From the NCBI RefSeq assembly GCF_004345565.1, contig NZ_SLWA01000001.1:1022701-1086700 (forward strand): a stretch of 64,000 nucleotides of DNA. The letters are read 5' to 3'. A program made the translations under genes and the position numbers. The stretch is from Flavobacterium circumlabens (GTDB taxonomy: Bacteria > Bacteroidota > Bacteroidia > Flavobacteriales > Flavobacteriaceae). Below the pieces are notes generated by a model. That model was not told where the DNA came from. It made no database searches and worked only from the letters and a program-made list of their open reading frames with translations. Shown here one piece after another: positions 35,443 to 43,881 of this stretch (position 1 is its first letter; the number at the start of each line of letters is the position of its first letter).

Positions 35443-36387
35443 ATGATTAAAAAAGCCTCAATCGGATTGTTAGTTTTAGCTTTATCCACTACTTCTTGTG
35501 TTTCTAAGAAAATTTACAATGATCTTGAATCGAAATATTCAGATCTGAAAAAAGAAAACCGCTCTATTGCTGACGAAAATTCCGATTTAAAGAAATCAAA
35601 AAATCAATTGGAATTGGATCGTGATAAGTTAACCAAAGATCTGGCCAGCACAAAATCAGATCTTGAAAAACAAAAAGCCGATCTGGCTGCGGAACAGAAA
35701 AAGTACAAAGTGCTTCAGGATTCCTACAATGCTCTCGAAAAAAACAGCAACGATGCCCTGGAAAGCAACATGAATAAAAACCGTGAATTGCTGGCGCAAT
35801 TAGAAGCAAAATCTAAAAAATTAGCCGAAGAGCAAGCACGTTTAGATAAGACAGCAAGTCGCTTAAACGAGCTGGAAGCTATGATTGCCGCCAAAGAAGC
35901 AGCCATGAAAAAACTGAAAGAAACCTTATCAAAAGCCTTAAATGGTTTTGAAGGAAAAGGTTTGACAGTGGAACAAAAAAATGGAAAAGTATATGTTTCC
36001 ATGGAAAACAAATTGCTTTTCAATTCAGGAAGCTGGGCGGTTGGAACCGAAGGAAGAAAAGCAGTAGTCGAGTTAGGAAAAGTATTAGGAGATAATCCTG
36101 ATCTTTCTGTTTTGATCGAAGGCCATACAGACGATGATCCGTACGCAGGTTCAGGACCAATTGCAAACAACTGGGATCTGTCTACCAAAAGAGCCACTGC
36201 CATTGTAAATATCCTAAGCGAAAACACTAAAATCAACAAACAAAAACTAACGGCAGCAGGGCGCAGTGAATTTTCACCACTGGCCAGCAACGAAACTCCG
36301 GAAGGAAAAGCCAAAAACCGCAGAATCGAGATTATATTAACGCCAAGATTAGATGAAATTGCGGAGATGTTGAATAGCATCAACTAA
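35443..36387 (+). CDS. OmpA-family peptidoglycan-binding lipoprotein
   Basis: 314 residues. Lipoprotein leader ends STTSC (Cys19), then VSKKIYNDLE. Residues about 25-165 form one long coiled coil (heptads of KSDLEKQKADLAAEQKK type) long enough to span the periplasm. Residues about 180-305 form the OmpA C-terminal domain, with NSGSW, IEGHTDDDPY and the LSTKRATAIVNIL block that binds diaminopimelate in peptidoglycan. It tethers the outer membrane to the wall. Terminated by the hairpin at 36420-36453. Confidence 0.92.
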   Translation: MIKKASIGLLVLALSTTSCVSKKIYNDLESKYSDLKKENRSIADENSDLKKSKNQLELDRDKLTKDLASTKSDLEKQKADLAAEQKKYKVLQDSYNALEKNSNDALESNMNKNRELLAQLEAKSKKLAEEQARLDKTASRLNELEAMIAAKEAAMKKLKETLSKALNGFEGKGLTVEQKNGKVYVSMENKLLFNSGSWAVGTEGRKAVVELGKVLGDNPDLSVLIEGHTDDDPYAGSGPIANNWDLSTKRATAIVNILSENTKINKQKLTAAGRSEFSPLASNETPEGKAKNRRIEIILTPRLDEIAEMLNSIN

Positions 36388-36419
36388 GGTTCTTTTTAGG
36401 AACAAAGGTTCAAAGGAAC

Positions 36420-36453
36420 AAAGGCTCAGAGTTTTAACTTTGGGCCTTTTTTT
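36420..36453 (+). terminator. Terminator of the OmpA lipoprotein gene
   Basis: AAAGGCTCAGAGTT (36420-36433) pairs with AACTTTGGGCCTTT (36436-36449) with two G-T pairs, then T run. Confidence 0.75.
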
Positions 36454-36503
36454 ATTTAAAAATATCGAAGAGCCTCACTCTTAAAATCTAACAGTTAGCT
36501 TTT

Positions 36504-36700
36504 AAGTTTTGTCATATTTTGTTTTGTGATTTCCTTTGTACCTTTGGGCCTCTGCAACTTTGTACCTTTTTATTTAAAACATCAGAATAGCCTTATTCTC
36601 CTTGAAGCAATACAGCGAACTTTGTAACTTTTTTAACTTTTGTCATATTTTCATTTGGTTATTCCCTTTGTACCTTTGAACCTCTGCAACTTTGAACCTT
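36504..36700 (+). repeat. Direct repeat of about 66 bp in gene-free gap
   Basis: The 320-bp gap 36388-36707 has no gene beyond the terminator. Copy 1 (36504-36569) and copy 2 (36635-36700) share GTCATATTTT, CCTTTGTACCTTTG, CCTCTGCAACTTTG and ACCTT in order. Each copy has a TACCTTTG word that fits the -7 box TAnnTTTG. Copy 2 ends seven bases before the aldo/keto reductase start. Confidence 0.8.
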
Positions 36701-36707
36701 AAAACAA

Positions 36708-37745
36708 ATGAAATACACAACGTTACCCAATACCGATATAAAAGTTAGTAAAATCAACCTTGGTACAATGACTTTTGGCCAGCAAAATACAGAAGCCGAA
36801 GGACATGCCCAAATGGATTATGCACTCGAAAGAGGCGTTAACTTTTTTGATACAGCCGAAATGTATTCGATTCCGGCACGTCAGGAAACGTACGGAAGTA
36901 CAGAGAAGATCATTGGAACGTGGTTTAAAAAATCAGGAAATCGCGATAAAGTGGTTTTGGCATCCAAAATTGCGGGTCCGAACCCGAATTTCACCTACAT
37001 GCGTGATAAAATAGATTTCTCTCCGGAAAGTATTAAATATGCTTTAGAAAACAGCTTAAAACGCCTTCAGACAGATTATATCGATTTGTATCAGATGCAT
37101 TGGCCGGAAAGACCAACCAATTATTTCGGACAACGCAACTTCAAAGATCATGATGCCGTGTGGGAAGATAATTTCAGGGAAGTCTTGGAAACTTTTGATG
37201 GCTTAATCAAAGAAGGAAAAATAAAACATATTGGCGTTTCTAACGAAAATGCATGGGGAATCATGCGTTTCCTGGAAGAAAGCAAGTACCACAATCTTCC
37301 ACGAATCAAAACAGTTCAAAATCCGTATAATTTATTAAATCGTCTTTTTGAAGTAGGTTCTTCCGAAGTTTCCAAATATGAGAACGTGGGATTATTGGCT
37401 TATTCTCCTTTAGCGTTTGGTGTTTTAACCGGTAAATTTTTAACCGGAGAAGCCCATCCAAAGGCAAGAATCAATCTTTTTCCGCAGTACACGCGTTACA
37501 ATAGCGATCAATGTACGCAAGCGACAAGATTATATCAGGAAATCGCTCATAAACACGGATTAACCCTAACGGAACTTGCCATGGGATTTGTGTTGCAACA
37601 GCCCTTTTTGACAAGTGCCATTATTGGTGCGACCACTATGGAGCAATTAAAAGAAAACATCGATACGATAGATGTGTTTTTGTCAAAAGAAATTTTGACT
37701 GAAATTGCAGCCGTTCAGGCAATTATTCCTGATCCGGCTCCATAA
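36708..37745 (+). CDS. Aldo/keto reductase (Tas/YghZ-like)
   Basis: 345 residues with the AKR barrel. The catalytic tetrad is visible: Asp and Tyr in FFDTAEMYSIP, Lys in VVLASKIAGP, His in LYQMHWPERP. The loop TYGSTEKIIGTWFKK resembles the E. coli Tas group. NADPH-dependent reduction of carbonyl compounds, substrate unknown. Cytoplasmic. Ends at the hairpin at 37768-37813. Confidence 0.9.
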   Translation: MKYTTLPNTDIKVSKINLGTMTFGQQNTEAEGHAQMDYALERGVNFFDTAEMYSIPARQETYGSTEKIIGTWFKKSGNRDKVVLASKIAGPNPNFTYMRDKIDFSPESIKYALENSLKRLQTDYIDLYQMHWPERPTNYFGQRNFKDHDAVWEDNFREVLETFDGLIKEGKIKHIGVSNENAWGIMRFLEESKYHNLPRIKTVQNPYNLLNRLFEVGSSEVSKYENVGLLAYSPLAFGVLTGKFLTGEAHPKARINLFPQYTRYNSDQCTQATRLYQEIAHKHGLTLTELAMGFVLQQPFLTSAIIGATTMEQLKENIDTIDVFLSKEILTEIAAVQAIIPDPAP

Positions 37746-37767
37746 GTACTGTTTTAAAATAAACAAG

Positions 37768-37817
37768 AATTCCACAAATTGTCACGGGTTAATCTGTGAT
37801 AATTTGTGGAATTTTTA
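37768..37817. terminator. Long hairpin, probable bidirectional terminator
   Basis: Perfect 13-bp stem AATTCCACAAATT (37768-37780) / AATTTGTGGAATT (37801-37813), with TCAC/GTGA extending it inside, then TTTTT. Its words (GTCACGGGTTAATCTG) belong to the same repeat family as 9962 and 58260. Confidence 0.7.
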
Positions 37818-37854
37818 CATTTAAGTAATTGCAGTAATTCGTGATAATCCGTGT

Positions 37855-39822
37855 TTACAAATCAAATTCATCTCCAATAGCTAAAGAATCAACCGGAACT
37901 GCTGTTGAATCCGGGGCTTTAATGCGTAGCAAAGAACGTGCATTTCCTGAAATATAAACCGGAGAAAGTCCGCCAATTGTATCTTCGGAAATTAAAACGC
38001 CACGACGTAACATTAAGTTGCTTAGGAATTTCTGATTTTTAACCGCGTAGTCTCTTAAATTTCCCTGATCGTTAAACTGATACATGAATTTTCTGGGTTT
38101 CGGAATAATCGTTGCCAGAAAGAGACATTCATTTAAACTCAATGCCGATGGGCTTTTCTGGAAATAAAAATGACTTGCTTCGCCAATTCCGTATACATTT
38201 GGTCCCCATTCGATAATATTGAAATACACTTCCAGCATTCGTTCTTTGCTTACAATTCGGTTGTTTTCTAAAATATAAACCAGTAAAATTTCTTCCAGTT
38301 TGCGCGAAACTGTTTTTTCGCGGGTCAGGAAAACATTTTTAATCAATTGCATGCTGATGGTGCTGGCACCGCGGGAGAATTTTTTGGTTCTGATGTTCTT
38401 TAAGATCGATTGCTTGAAAGCTTCATTAATAAAGCCACGATGCGAAAAGAAAGAAGGATCCTCTGTCGTCAGTACACATTTTCGCAAATAAGGTGAAATC
38501 TGATCCAGAGGGGTGTAATTCGGATTTGCATTTCCAACCAAAACAGGCCGCTGTAATACATTTTGAATGATCGCGCGATACACAAATTCTCCGTTCAGTT
38601 TGTTAAGATCGGCCTCGCCGTATTTTGTGATTCTTAAATCTTCTTTGTTTAGTTTACTGTCAAAAACAAGTGCATTTGGTTTGTTTTTATTGAATTTGAA
38701 ATCCAGTTTGTAATCAAAATTTCCGGTAGCTTCCATTCCCTGGAAATGCGTAAACAATCCATCAGGCAGAGAAACGATAAAATCCTGCGCTTTCATCTTC
38801 GGAATGTCAACTTTTAAAGTGTAAACGGTATCTTTTTCAGTATTGTAAGAAACGTAAGGACGGACTTTTATTTTATTCAGCTGCATGGTTGAAGTGCTGT
38901 CGATCGAGATAAAATCATCTCCTAATAAAAAGCGGTAATCAAAACGTGCATTTTTAATCACAACATCTTTGCTGGCAATTTTCGGGTGGCTGATTTTTAA
39001 ATTTGAAATAGAAGTATAGCCGTCAATATGCAATTCGCTGCCGTCTTTTTCGATATTTGCCACGTTGAGGCGTATCGAGTCAAAGCTGGCTTTCAGGTTG
39101 TAGCGCTCGTCCAGATACGGAACTTTTATGGCACCGGTATCCAGATTGAAAAAACGGATATCTGCTTTTTTGTTTCTCGGATCTGCAAATCCTTTTATGT
39201 TCCAGCGCTGATCGAAATCTTTGCTTTGGACATGAAGGCTCGTTTCGAGTTGCTTGTTGTTTAATACAAGCTTATTTACGGCAATAGACGTTTTTTTGCC
39301 GTTATCATCAATTCTGAAATTTAAATTCTCCAGCTTCATATCTGTCGGAACCAGATTCAGTAGTTTTGAAATAATGCGATAGGCAAAAGCAGCATATTTG
39401 CGTTTCTCATTTTTATCAGTGTCGGATTGATCTCTTTTTAAAAAAGCATCAAAATTGCGGATTTTTCCTTTTTTGACTAATTGAATATACCCGTTATTGA
39501 CTTTTAATGTCCCAACCTGAACATCACCAATTAATAAATTGGACAGACTGATGCTGGTTTCAATTTTTTGAATATTAAAAAGAGTATCAGCATTTTTAGG
39601 AACCAAAATCACATCCGTCAGCCTGATCCCCGATAATCCGTCAAACGTAGCCGATTTTACAGAAAAAGTACTGTTGTATTCGACATTCATTTTGTGCGTT
39701 ACTTTAGCAATTGCCTGTTTTAGCAGTGAATCGCGAAAAAAGTAAAATCCTGAAAAAAGCACTGCTAATACCAGGGCAAGTATTAAGAGTGCTTTTATTA
39801 TTTTTTGTTTGGGGAATTTCAT
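37855..39822 (-). CDS. AsmA-like protein with C-terminal GT51 transglycosylase
   Basis: 655 residues. One N-terminal membrane helix (about 8-28), then a long AsmA/TamB-like beta region (about 35-430, with VKSATFDGLSGIRLTDVIL at its start), then a GT51 glycosyltransferase (about 440-610): TTEDPSFFSHRGF with the catalytic Glu, RGASTISMQLIKNVFL, and EILLVYILENNRIVSKERMLEVYFNIIEWG. GT51 polymerises lipid II into glycan strands; no transpeptidase domain follows. The AsmA-GT51 order is unusual compared with MtgA. Located at the inner membrane facing the periplasm. 20 bp downstream of radA's stop, same strand. Confidence 0.85.
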   Translation of the reverse strand: MKFPKQKIIKALLILALVLAVLFSGFYFFRDSLLKQAIAKVTHKMNVEYNSTFSVKSATFDGLSGIRLTDVILVPKNADTLFNIQKIETSISLSNLLIGDVQVGTLKVNNGYIQLVKKGKIRNFDAFLKRDQSDTDKNEKRKYAAFAYRIISKLLNLVPTDMKLENLNFRIDDNGKKTSIAVNKLVLNNKQLETSLHVQSKDFDQRWNIKGFADPRNKKADIRFFNLDTGAIKVPYLDERYNLKASFDSIRLNVANIEKDGSELHIDGYTSISNLKISHPKIASKDVVIKNARFDYRFLLGDDFISIDSTSTMQLNKIKVRPYVSYNTEKDTVYTLKVDIPKMKAQDFIVSLPDGLFTHFQGMEATGNFDYKLDFKFNKNKPNALVFDSKLNKEDLRITKYGEADLNKLNGEFVYRAIIQNVLQRPVLVGNANPNYTPLDQISPYLRKCVLTTEDPSFFSHRGFINEAFKQSILKNIRTKKFSRGASTISMQLIKNVFLTREKTVSRKLEEILLVYILENNRIVSKERMLEVYFNIIEWGPNVYGIGEASHFYFQKSPSALSLNECLFLATIIPKPRKFMYQFNDQGNLRDYAVKNQKFLSNLMLRRGVLISEDTIGGLSPVYISGNARSLLRIKAPDSTAVPVDSLAIGDEFDL

Positions 39823-39842
39823 AAAGTAGGTTTTATAAAAAA

Positions 39843-41204
39843 TTAACCAAAAAGAATACTGGCTACATCTTCGATTTTAGCCACCAGTTCAATTTTGATT
39901 CCTGCGTTTTTTAAAGCAATTTTATTGTACTTGGAAACAAATATAGTGTTGAATCCTAATTTTTCGGCTTCCTGAATTCTTTGGTCCACCCGGTTTACCG
40001 GGCGAATTTCTCCTGACAAACCCACTTCACCTGCAAAGCAGAAACCTTTGGTGACCGGAATGTCCTCGTTGGAAGATAAAATGGCAGCCACAACGGCTAA
40101 GTCTATAGCAGGATCGTCAACAGAAATTCCACCGGTTACATTTAGAAAAACGTCTTTTGCGCCTAAACGAAATCCGGCTCTTTTTTCTAAAACGGCCAGA
40201 ATCATGTTAAGTCTTTTAGCGTTGTAACCTGTTGTGCTTCGCTGTGGGGTTCCGTAAACAGCGGTACTTACAAGCGATTGGATTTCGATCATCAGCGGAC
40301 GCATGCCTTCCATAGTGGTGGCAATAGCAGTTCCCGACATTTCTTCGTCTTTGTGCGATATTAAAATTTCCGACGGATTACTTACTTCCCGCAAACCGCT
40401 TCCCAGCATTTCGTAAATTCCCAGCTCGGCAGTTGATCCGAAACGGTTTTTTAACGCACGTAAGATTCGGTAGACATGATTTCGGTCGCCTTCAAACTGT
40501 AAAACGGTATCGACCATATGTTCCAGGATTTTTGGTCCGGCAATGTTTCCGTCTTTCGTAATATGTCCGATTAAGATCACCGGGATATTGGTTTCTTTGG
40601 CAAACTTGATGAGCTCAGCGGTAGTTTCCCGAATCTGCGAAATACTTCCGGCAGTGGACTCGATATAATCCGTATGCAAAGTCTGAATAGAGTCAATAAT
40701 TACAATTTCAGGCTCAATAGCTTCAATTTGTTTGAATATATTTTGCGTTTTTGTTTCGGTCAGGATATAACAATTGTCGCTGTTGGGAGTAATTCTTTCG
40801 GCGCGCATTTTTATTTGTTTCTGACTTTCTTCACCGGAAACATAAAGCGTTTTATAAGGTAATTTTAAGGAGATTTGCAGTAAAAGGGTACTTTTCCCAA
40901 TTCCGGGTTCTCCGCCCAGAAGGATTAATGAGCCGGGAACAATTCCGCCACCCAGAACACGATTCAATTCGCCGTCAGTAGTATCCATTCGAATTTCCTG
41001 AGTCGAGTCAATTTCGTTAATTTTTAACGGACGCGGAGCTTTGCCGCCTGAACTGGGTTCGCTTTTCCAGGCCACTTTTTCCTGTTTCTGGATAATTTCT
41101 TCAGCAATAGTGTTCCATTCTTTGCAGGCATTGCATTGTCCCTGCCATTTGGCATACTGAGTTCCGCAATTCTGACAAAAAAAAGAAGTTTTAACTTTCG
41201 ACAT
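39843..41204 (-). CDS. radA: DNA repair protein RadA
   Basis: 453 residues, standard. A zinc finger (Cys10, Cys13, Cys24, Cys27) precedes the RecA-like ATPase with Walker A GGEPGIGKST (98-107), the RadA motif KNRFGS and a Lon-protease-like C-terminal domain (from about 290). It drives branch migration in recombination. Its ATG overlaps the stop of the upstream esterase-fold gene by one base, so the two are coupled. Confidence 0.96.
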   Translation of the reverse strand: MSKVKTSFFCQNCGTQYAKWQGQCNACKEWNTIAEEIIQKQEKVAWKSEPSSGGKAPRPLKINEIDSTQEIRMDTTDGELNRVLGGGIVPGSLILLGGEPGIGKSTLLLQISLKLPYKTLYVSGEESQKQIKMRAERITPNSDNCYILTETKTQNIFKQIEAIEPEIVIIDSIQTLHTDYIESTAGSISQIRETTAELIKFAKETNIPVILIGHITKDGNIAGPKILEHMVDTVLQFEGDRNHVYRILRALKNRFGSTAELGIYEMLGSGLREVSNPSEILISHKDEEMSGTAIATTMEGMRPLMIEIQSLVSTAVYGTPQRSTTGYNAKRLNMILAVLEKRAGFRLGAKDVFLNVTGGISVDDPAIDLAVVAAILSSNEDIPVTKGFCFAGEVGLSGEIRPVNRVDQRIQEAEKLGFNTIFVSKYNKIALKNAGIKIELVAKIEDVASILFG

Positions 41205-42358
41205 TATTTAGTTGTTTTTGAAAGCGTATTCATCTCGTCGATTTTCTCGTACATTACATCTTTATTCAAATCTCCGATTGGCTCCATCTGAGAAGCATTT
41301 TGGTATTTTTTAGAAGCTCTTTTCGGATCGCCCATTTTTTCATACATCAATCCCAGTTCATATTCGCCCAACATGGCTTTCGGATAATTTACATTTCCGA
41401 TTTCGGCCATTTTACCCAATTCATCATAGGCATTCTTTTTTAGAATAAGTGTTTCTATGATTTTGAAATCGCTCATTCTTACCGGAATCTGAACTCCCAG
41501 AACTTTAGACATTACATTGTACTTATTCTCCAGATAATCAGCGTAACCTGTTTCAAGAATAGCAATTTTGTTGTTGTATTCAGCAGAATCTATAGGTCTG
41601 TAGACTTCAAATATTTGATATAAAGCGCTCGGGATTGCGTGTAAAACCTCTGTATAATGTGTTGTGCCTTTAAATAAATCGTATTTATAATTCACTAGCG
41701 GATTATTGGCAATTTTAATATTACTGTCTAACTTTTCGATAGGTTCCTTGATTTTTTTATTGTCTCCGTCTGCTGCAGATAGGTAGTAAAATAAGGGTTC
41801 CGTTACTTTAGCAAATTTTTCAGGGATTCGAACTTCCATTTTATTGGCAAGTTCCGGACTAAAAGCAATGTAAGCATTAAAAAGAGGCTGTTCCTTATAG
41901 AGATAAAAATTGATAAAACTTGCCGTTACATCATGCCCGGCAATAATTCGGAAAGGGGATGTACGATATTTTTTTTCGATGTACGGAACCAGTTCGGCAC
42001 CGACAAATTCAAAAAAATCAGCTCCTTTTTCAAAGGGAAGTCCGGTGTTTTGGTCAATTGTGGTATCGTCTTCGCGTTCGTCATTTTTATTTTGATGAAT
42101 ACCAATTATAATCACTTCGGGTAAATCTCCCCAATAGGAACCATAACTTAATGCTCCGGAGAAGGGATCAAATAAATAATCGCCATCTAACAGATATAAA
42201 ACCGGATATTTTTTTTCAGGATTGGCTTCGTAAGAGGCAGGAAGTCCAATAGTTATTCTTCTTTCCTCTCCTAGTTTTTCGGATGTAATGTTGTCAAATT
42301 TTTTCTGTGAAAAAACAGAAACAGAAATTAAAGTAAGTAATAAGTAAACTTTTTTCAT
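41204..42358 (-). CDS. Exported esterase-fold protein with Asp at the nucleophile site
   Basis: 384 residues. Signal peptide (MKKVYLLLTLISVSVFSQ). The body resembles esterase D / IroE-type alpha-beta hydrolases (KKYPVLYLLDGDYLFDP, VIIIGIHQNKNDEREDD, VPYIEKKYRTSPFRIIAGHD). At the nucleophile elbow the usual GHSxGG reads GHDVTA: Asp143 replaces Ser. Asp nucleophiles occur in epoxide hydrolases and dehalogenases of the same fold, so the protein may be either inactive or of changed chemistry. A C-terminal helical region (about 320-375, YELGLMYEKMGDPKRASKKYQ) looks like one TPR. Coupled to radA by one-base overlap. Confidence 0.8.
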   Translation of the reverse strand: MKKVYLLLTLISVSVFSQKKFDNITSEKLGEERRITIGLPASYEANPEKKYPVLYLLDGDYLFDPFSGALSYGSYWGDLPEVIIIGIHQNKNDEREDDTTIDQNTGLPFEKGADFFEFVGAELVPYIEKKYRTSPFRIIAGHDVTASFINFYLYKEQPLFNAYIAFSPELANKMEVRIPEKFAKVTEPLFYYLSAADGDNKKIKEPIEKLDSNIKIANNPLVNYKYDLFKGTTHYTEVLHAIPSALYQIFEVYRPIDSAEYNNKIAILETGYADYLENKYNVMSKVLGVQIPVRMSDFKIIETLILKKNAYDELGKMAEIGNVNYPKAMLGEYELGLMYEKMGDPKRASKKYQNASQMEPIGDLNKDVMYEKIDEMNTLSKTTK

Positions 42359-42559
42359 GATTTGGGATATTTCAGTGATTTAAAAGTATTGAAATAGTGT
42401 AGCAATATAACACTTTATTTGCTTTTTTATTATTTTGGGATTCTAAAAATAGCAATACAGTATTTTGCTTAAAGTTTACTTTGACAAAGGGCAAAAGAAG
42501 TCTTCACTGGCAAAAATAATTTTGTCAATCGCTGAAGAAATAAGGTGTAAAAGAAAAAT

Positions 42560-42910
42560 TTAGGTTAACGAATTGTCGTTTTCATTAGGGAAAATGATCC
42601 ATGGCTTGAAGGTTTTGGCCTCTTCAAATTCCAGGGTTGCATAGGATATAATGATAATAATATCGTCTTTTTGAACTTTTCTTGCTGCAGGGCCATTCAG
42701 GGTAATTTCTCCTGAATTTTTTTCTCCTTTAATAGCATAAGTTTCAAAGCGCTCGCCATTATTAATGTTCACAATAGCTACTTTCTCTCCTTCAATAATG
42801 TTTGAAGCTTCCAGTAATGTTTCGTCAATAGTAATACTGCCAATATAATTTAAATCGGCTCCCGTTACTTTTACACGATGAATTTTTGATTTTATAACTT
42901 GAATTTGCAT
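42560..42910 (-). CDS. panD: Aspartate 1-decarboxylase
   Basis: 116 residues made as a proenzyme that cleaves itself between Gly24 and Ser25 (LNYIGSITID) to form the pyruvoyl cofactor. It makes beta-alanine from aspartate for pantothenate. NGERFETYAIKG and GPAARKVQKDDIIIIISY follow the family order. 14 bp downstream of panC and in the same operon. Confidence 0.95.
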   Translation of the reverse strand: MQIQVIKSKIHRVKVTGADLNYIGSITIDETLLEASNIIEGEKVAIVNINNGERFETYAIKGEKNSGEITLNGPAARKVQKDDIIIIISYATLEFEEAKTFKPWIIFPNENDNSLT

Positions 42911-42924
42911 GGTGCAAAGGTAAA

Positions 42925-43803
42925 TTAATTTAATGAAATGGTATCAATGAGTCTTATAGAATTAACAAATACCGCTATAAATGCACGGTACTTTTTGTCT
43001 TTACTTTTATGATCGACAGATAATAATGTGGATTCATCAGCAATGACAAAATATTCTAATTCAAATCTTTCATTGTTTTTGAAAGAATTTTCAACAAATT
43101 CTATTGTTTCCTGCGGCGTACTGGTCTGGAATATTTCCTTTGCTTTTGTTAACGTTTTATAAATGATGGCCGCTTCTTTTCTTTCCTCAGCAGTTAAGCG
43201 CTCATTACGGGAACTCATCGCCAGTTGATTTTCTTCTCTGAAAATAGGGCAGCCTATGACATTAACAGGCATATGGTTCTTTTCGACCATTTTTTTGACA
43301 ATTTGCAATTGCTGGAAATCTTTCTCTCCAAAATAGGCATTTGTCGGAGTTACAATTTCAAATAAACGTTTTACAATTGTCCCGACACCATTAAAATGTC
43401 CGGGTCTGAATTTTCCTTCCATTTGATTTTCTAATCCGTCGAAATCAAAATTCTGGGAAACAGTATTTCCTTCATATATATCTTCTACAGAGGGTGCATA
43501 TAAAATCATTTTGTCGCTCAGAACGCGCATTTTCTTGATGTCTTCTTCAATGGTTCTGGGATATTTTGCCAGGTCTTCAGGGTTGTTAAACTGAGTAGGA
43601 TTGACGAAAATACTCACTACGGTATCGTCGTTTTCTTTAAGGGATCTTTGCATTAAAGCCAGATGCCCTTGGTGTAAAGCGCCCATTGTTGGTACAAACC
43701 CGATGGTCGAATTTGTGGTTTTGATAGTTTTCAAATAAGCTATCAAAGCTACTTTACCGTAGAAAATATGCATGGCGGTATTATTAAAATTTAGTGCAAA
43801 CAT
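42925..43803 (-). CDS. panC: Pantothenate synthetase
   Basis: 292 residues from the first ATG; a second ATG at 43773 (MHIFYGK) would give 282 residues, the usual length, and may be the true start. Condenses pantoate with beta-alanine using ATP. Signatures: VPTMGALHQGHLALMQRS (HIGH-like), FVNPTQFN, YFGEKDFQQL and AMSSRNERL (KMSKS-like). Cytoplasmic. panC-panD form an operon divergent from the GT5-like gene; panB is absent here. Confidence 0.95.
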   Translation of the reverse strand: MFALNFNNTAMHIFYGKVALIAYLKTIKTTNSTIGFVPTMGALHQGHLALMQRSLKENDDTVVSIFVNPTQFNNPEDLAKYPRTIEEDIKKMRVLSDKMILYAPSVEDIYEGNTVSQNFDFDGLENQMEGKFRPGHFNGVGTIVKRLFEIVTPTNAYFGEKDFQQLQIVKKMVEKNHMPVNVIGCPIFREENQLAMSSRNERLTAEERKEAAIIYKTLTKAKEIFQTSTPQETIEFVENSFKNNERFELEYFVIADESTLLSVDHKSKDKKYRAFIAVFVNSIRLIDTISLN

Positions 43804-43835
43804 AATATATTAGTTAATAACTGCATAAATTTTTG

Positions 43836-43843
43836 TAATTTTG
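43836..43843 (+). promoter_or_regulatory. -7 box of the GT5-like operon
   Basis: TAATTTTG fits TAnnTTTG, 38 bp upstream of the ATG at 43882. The -33 side is unclear. Confidence 0.4.
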
Positions 43844-43881
43844 CAACGTTTTTATTACCAAAAATTAAGTAAAATACTATT

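Noticed and set aside
35724..36383. 219-codon antisense frame within the OmpA gene
   Set aside because: Shadow of a lysine- and alanine-rich coding sequence; the plus strand has lipoprotein and OmpA motifs.
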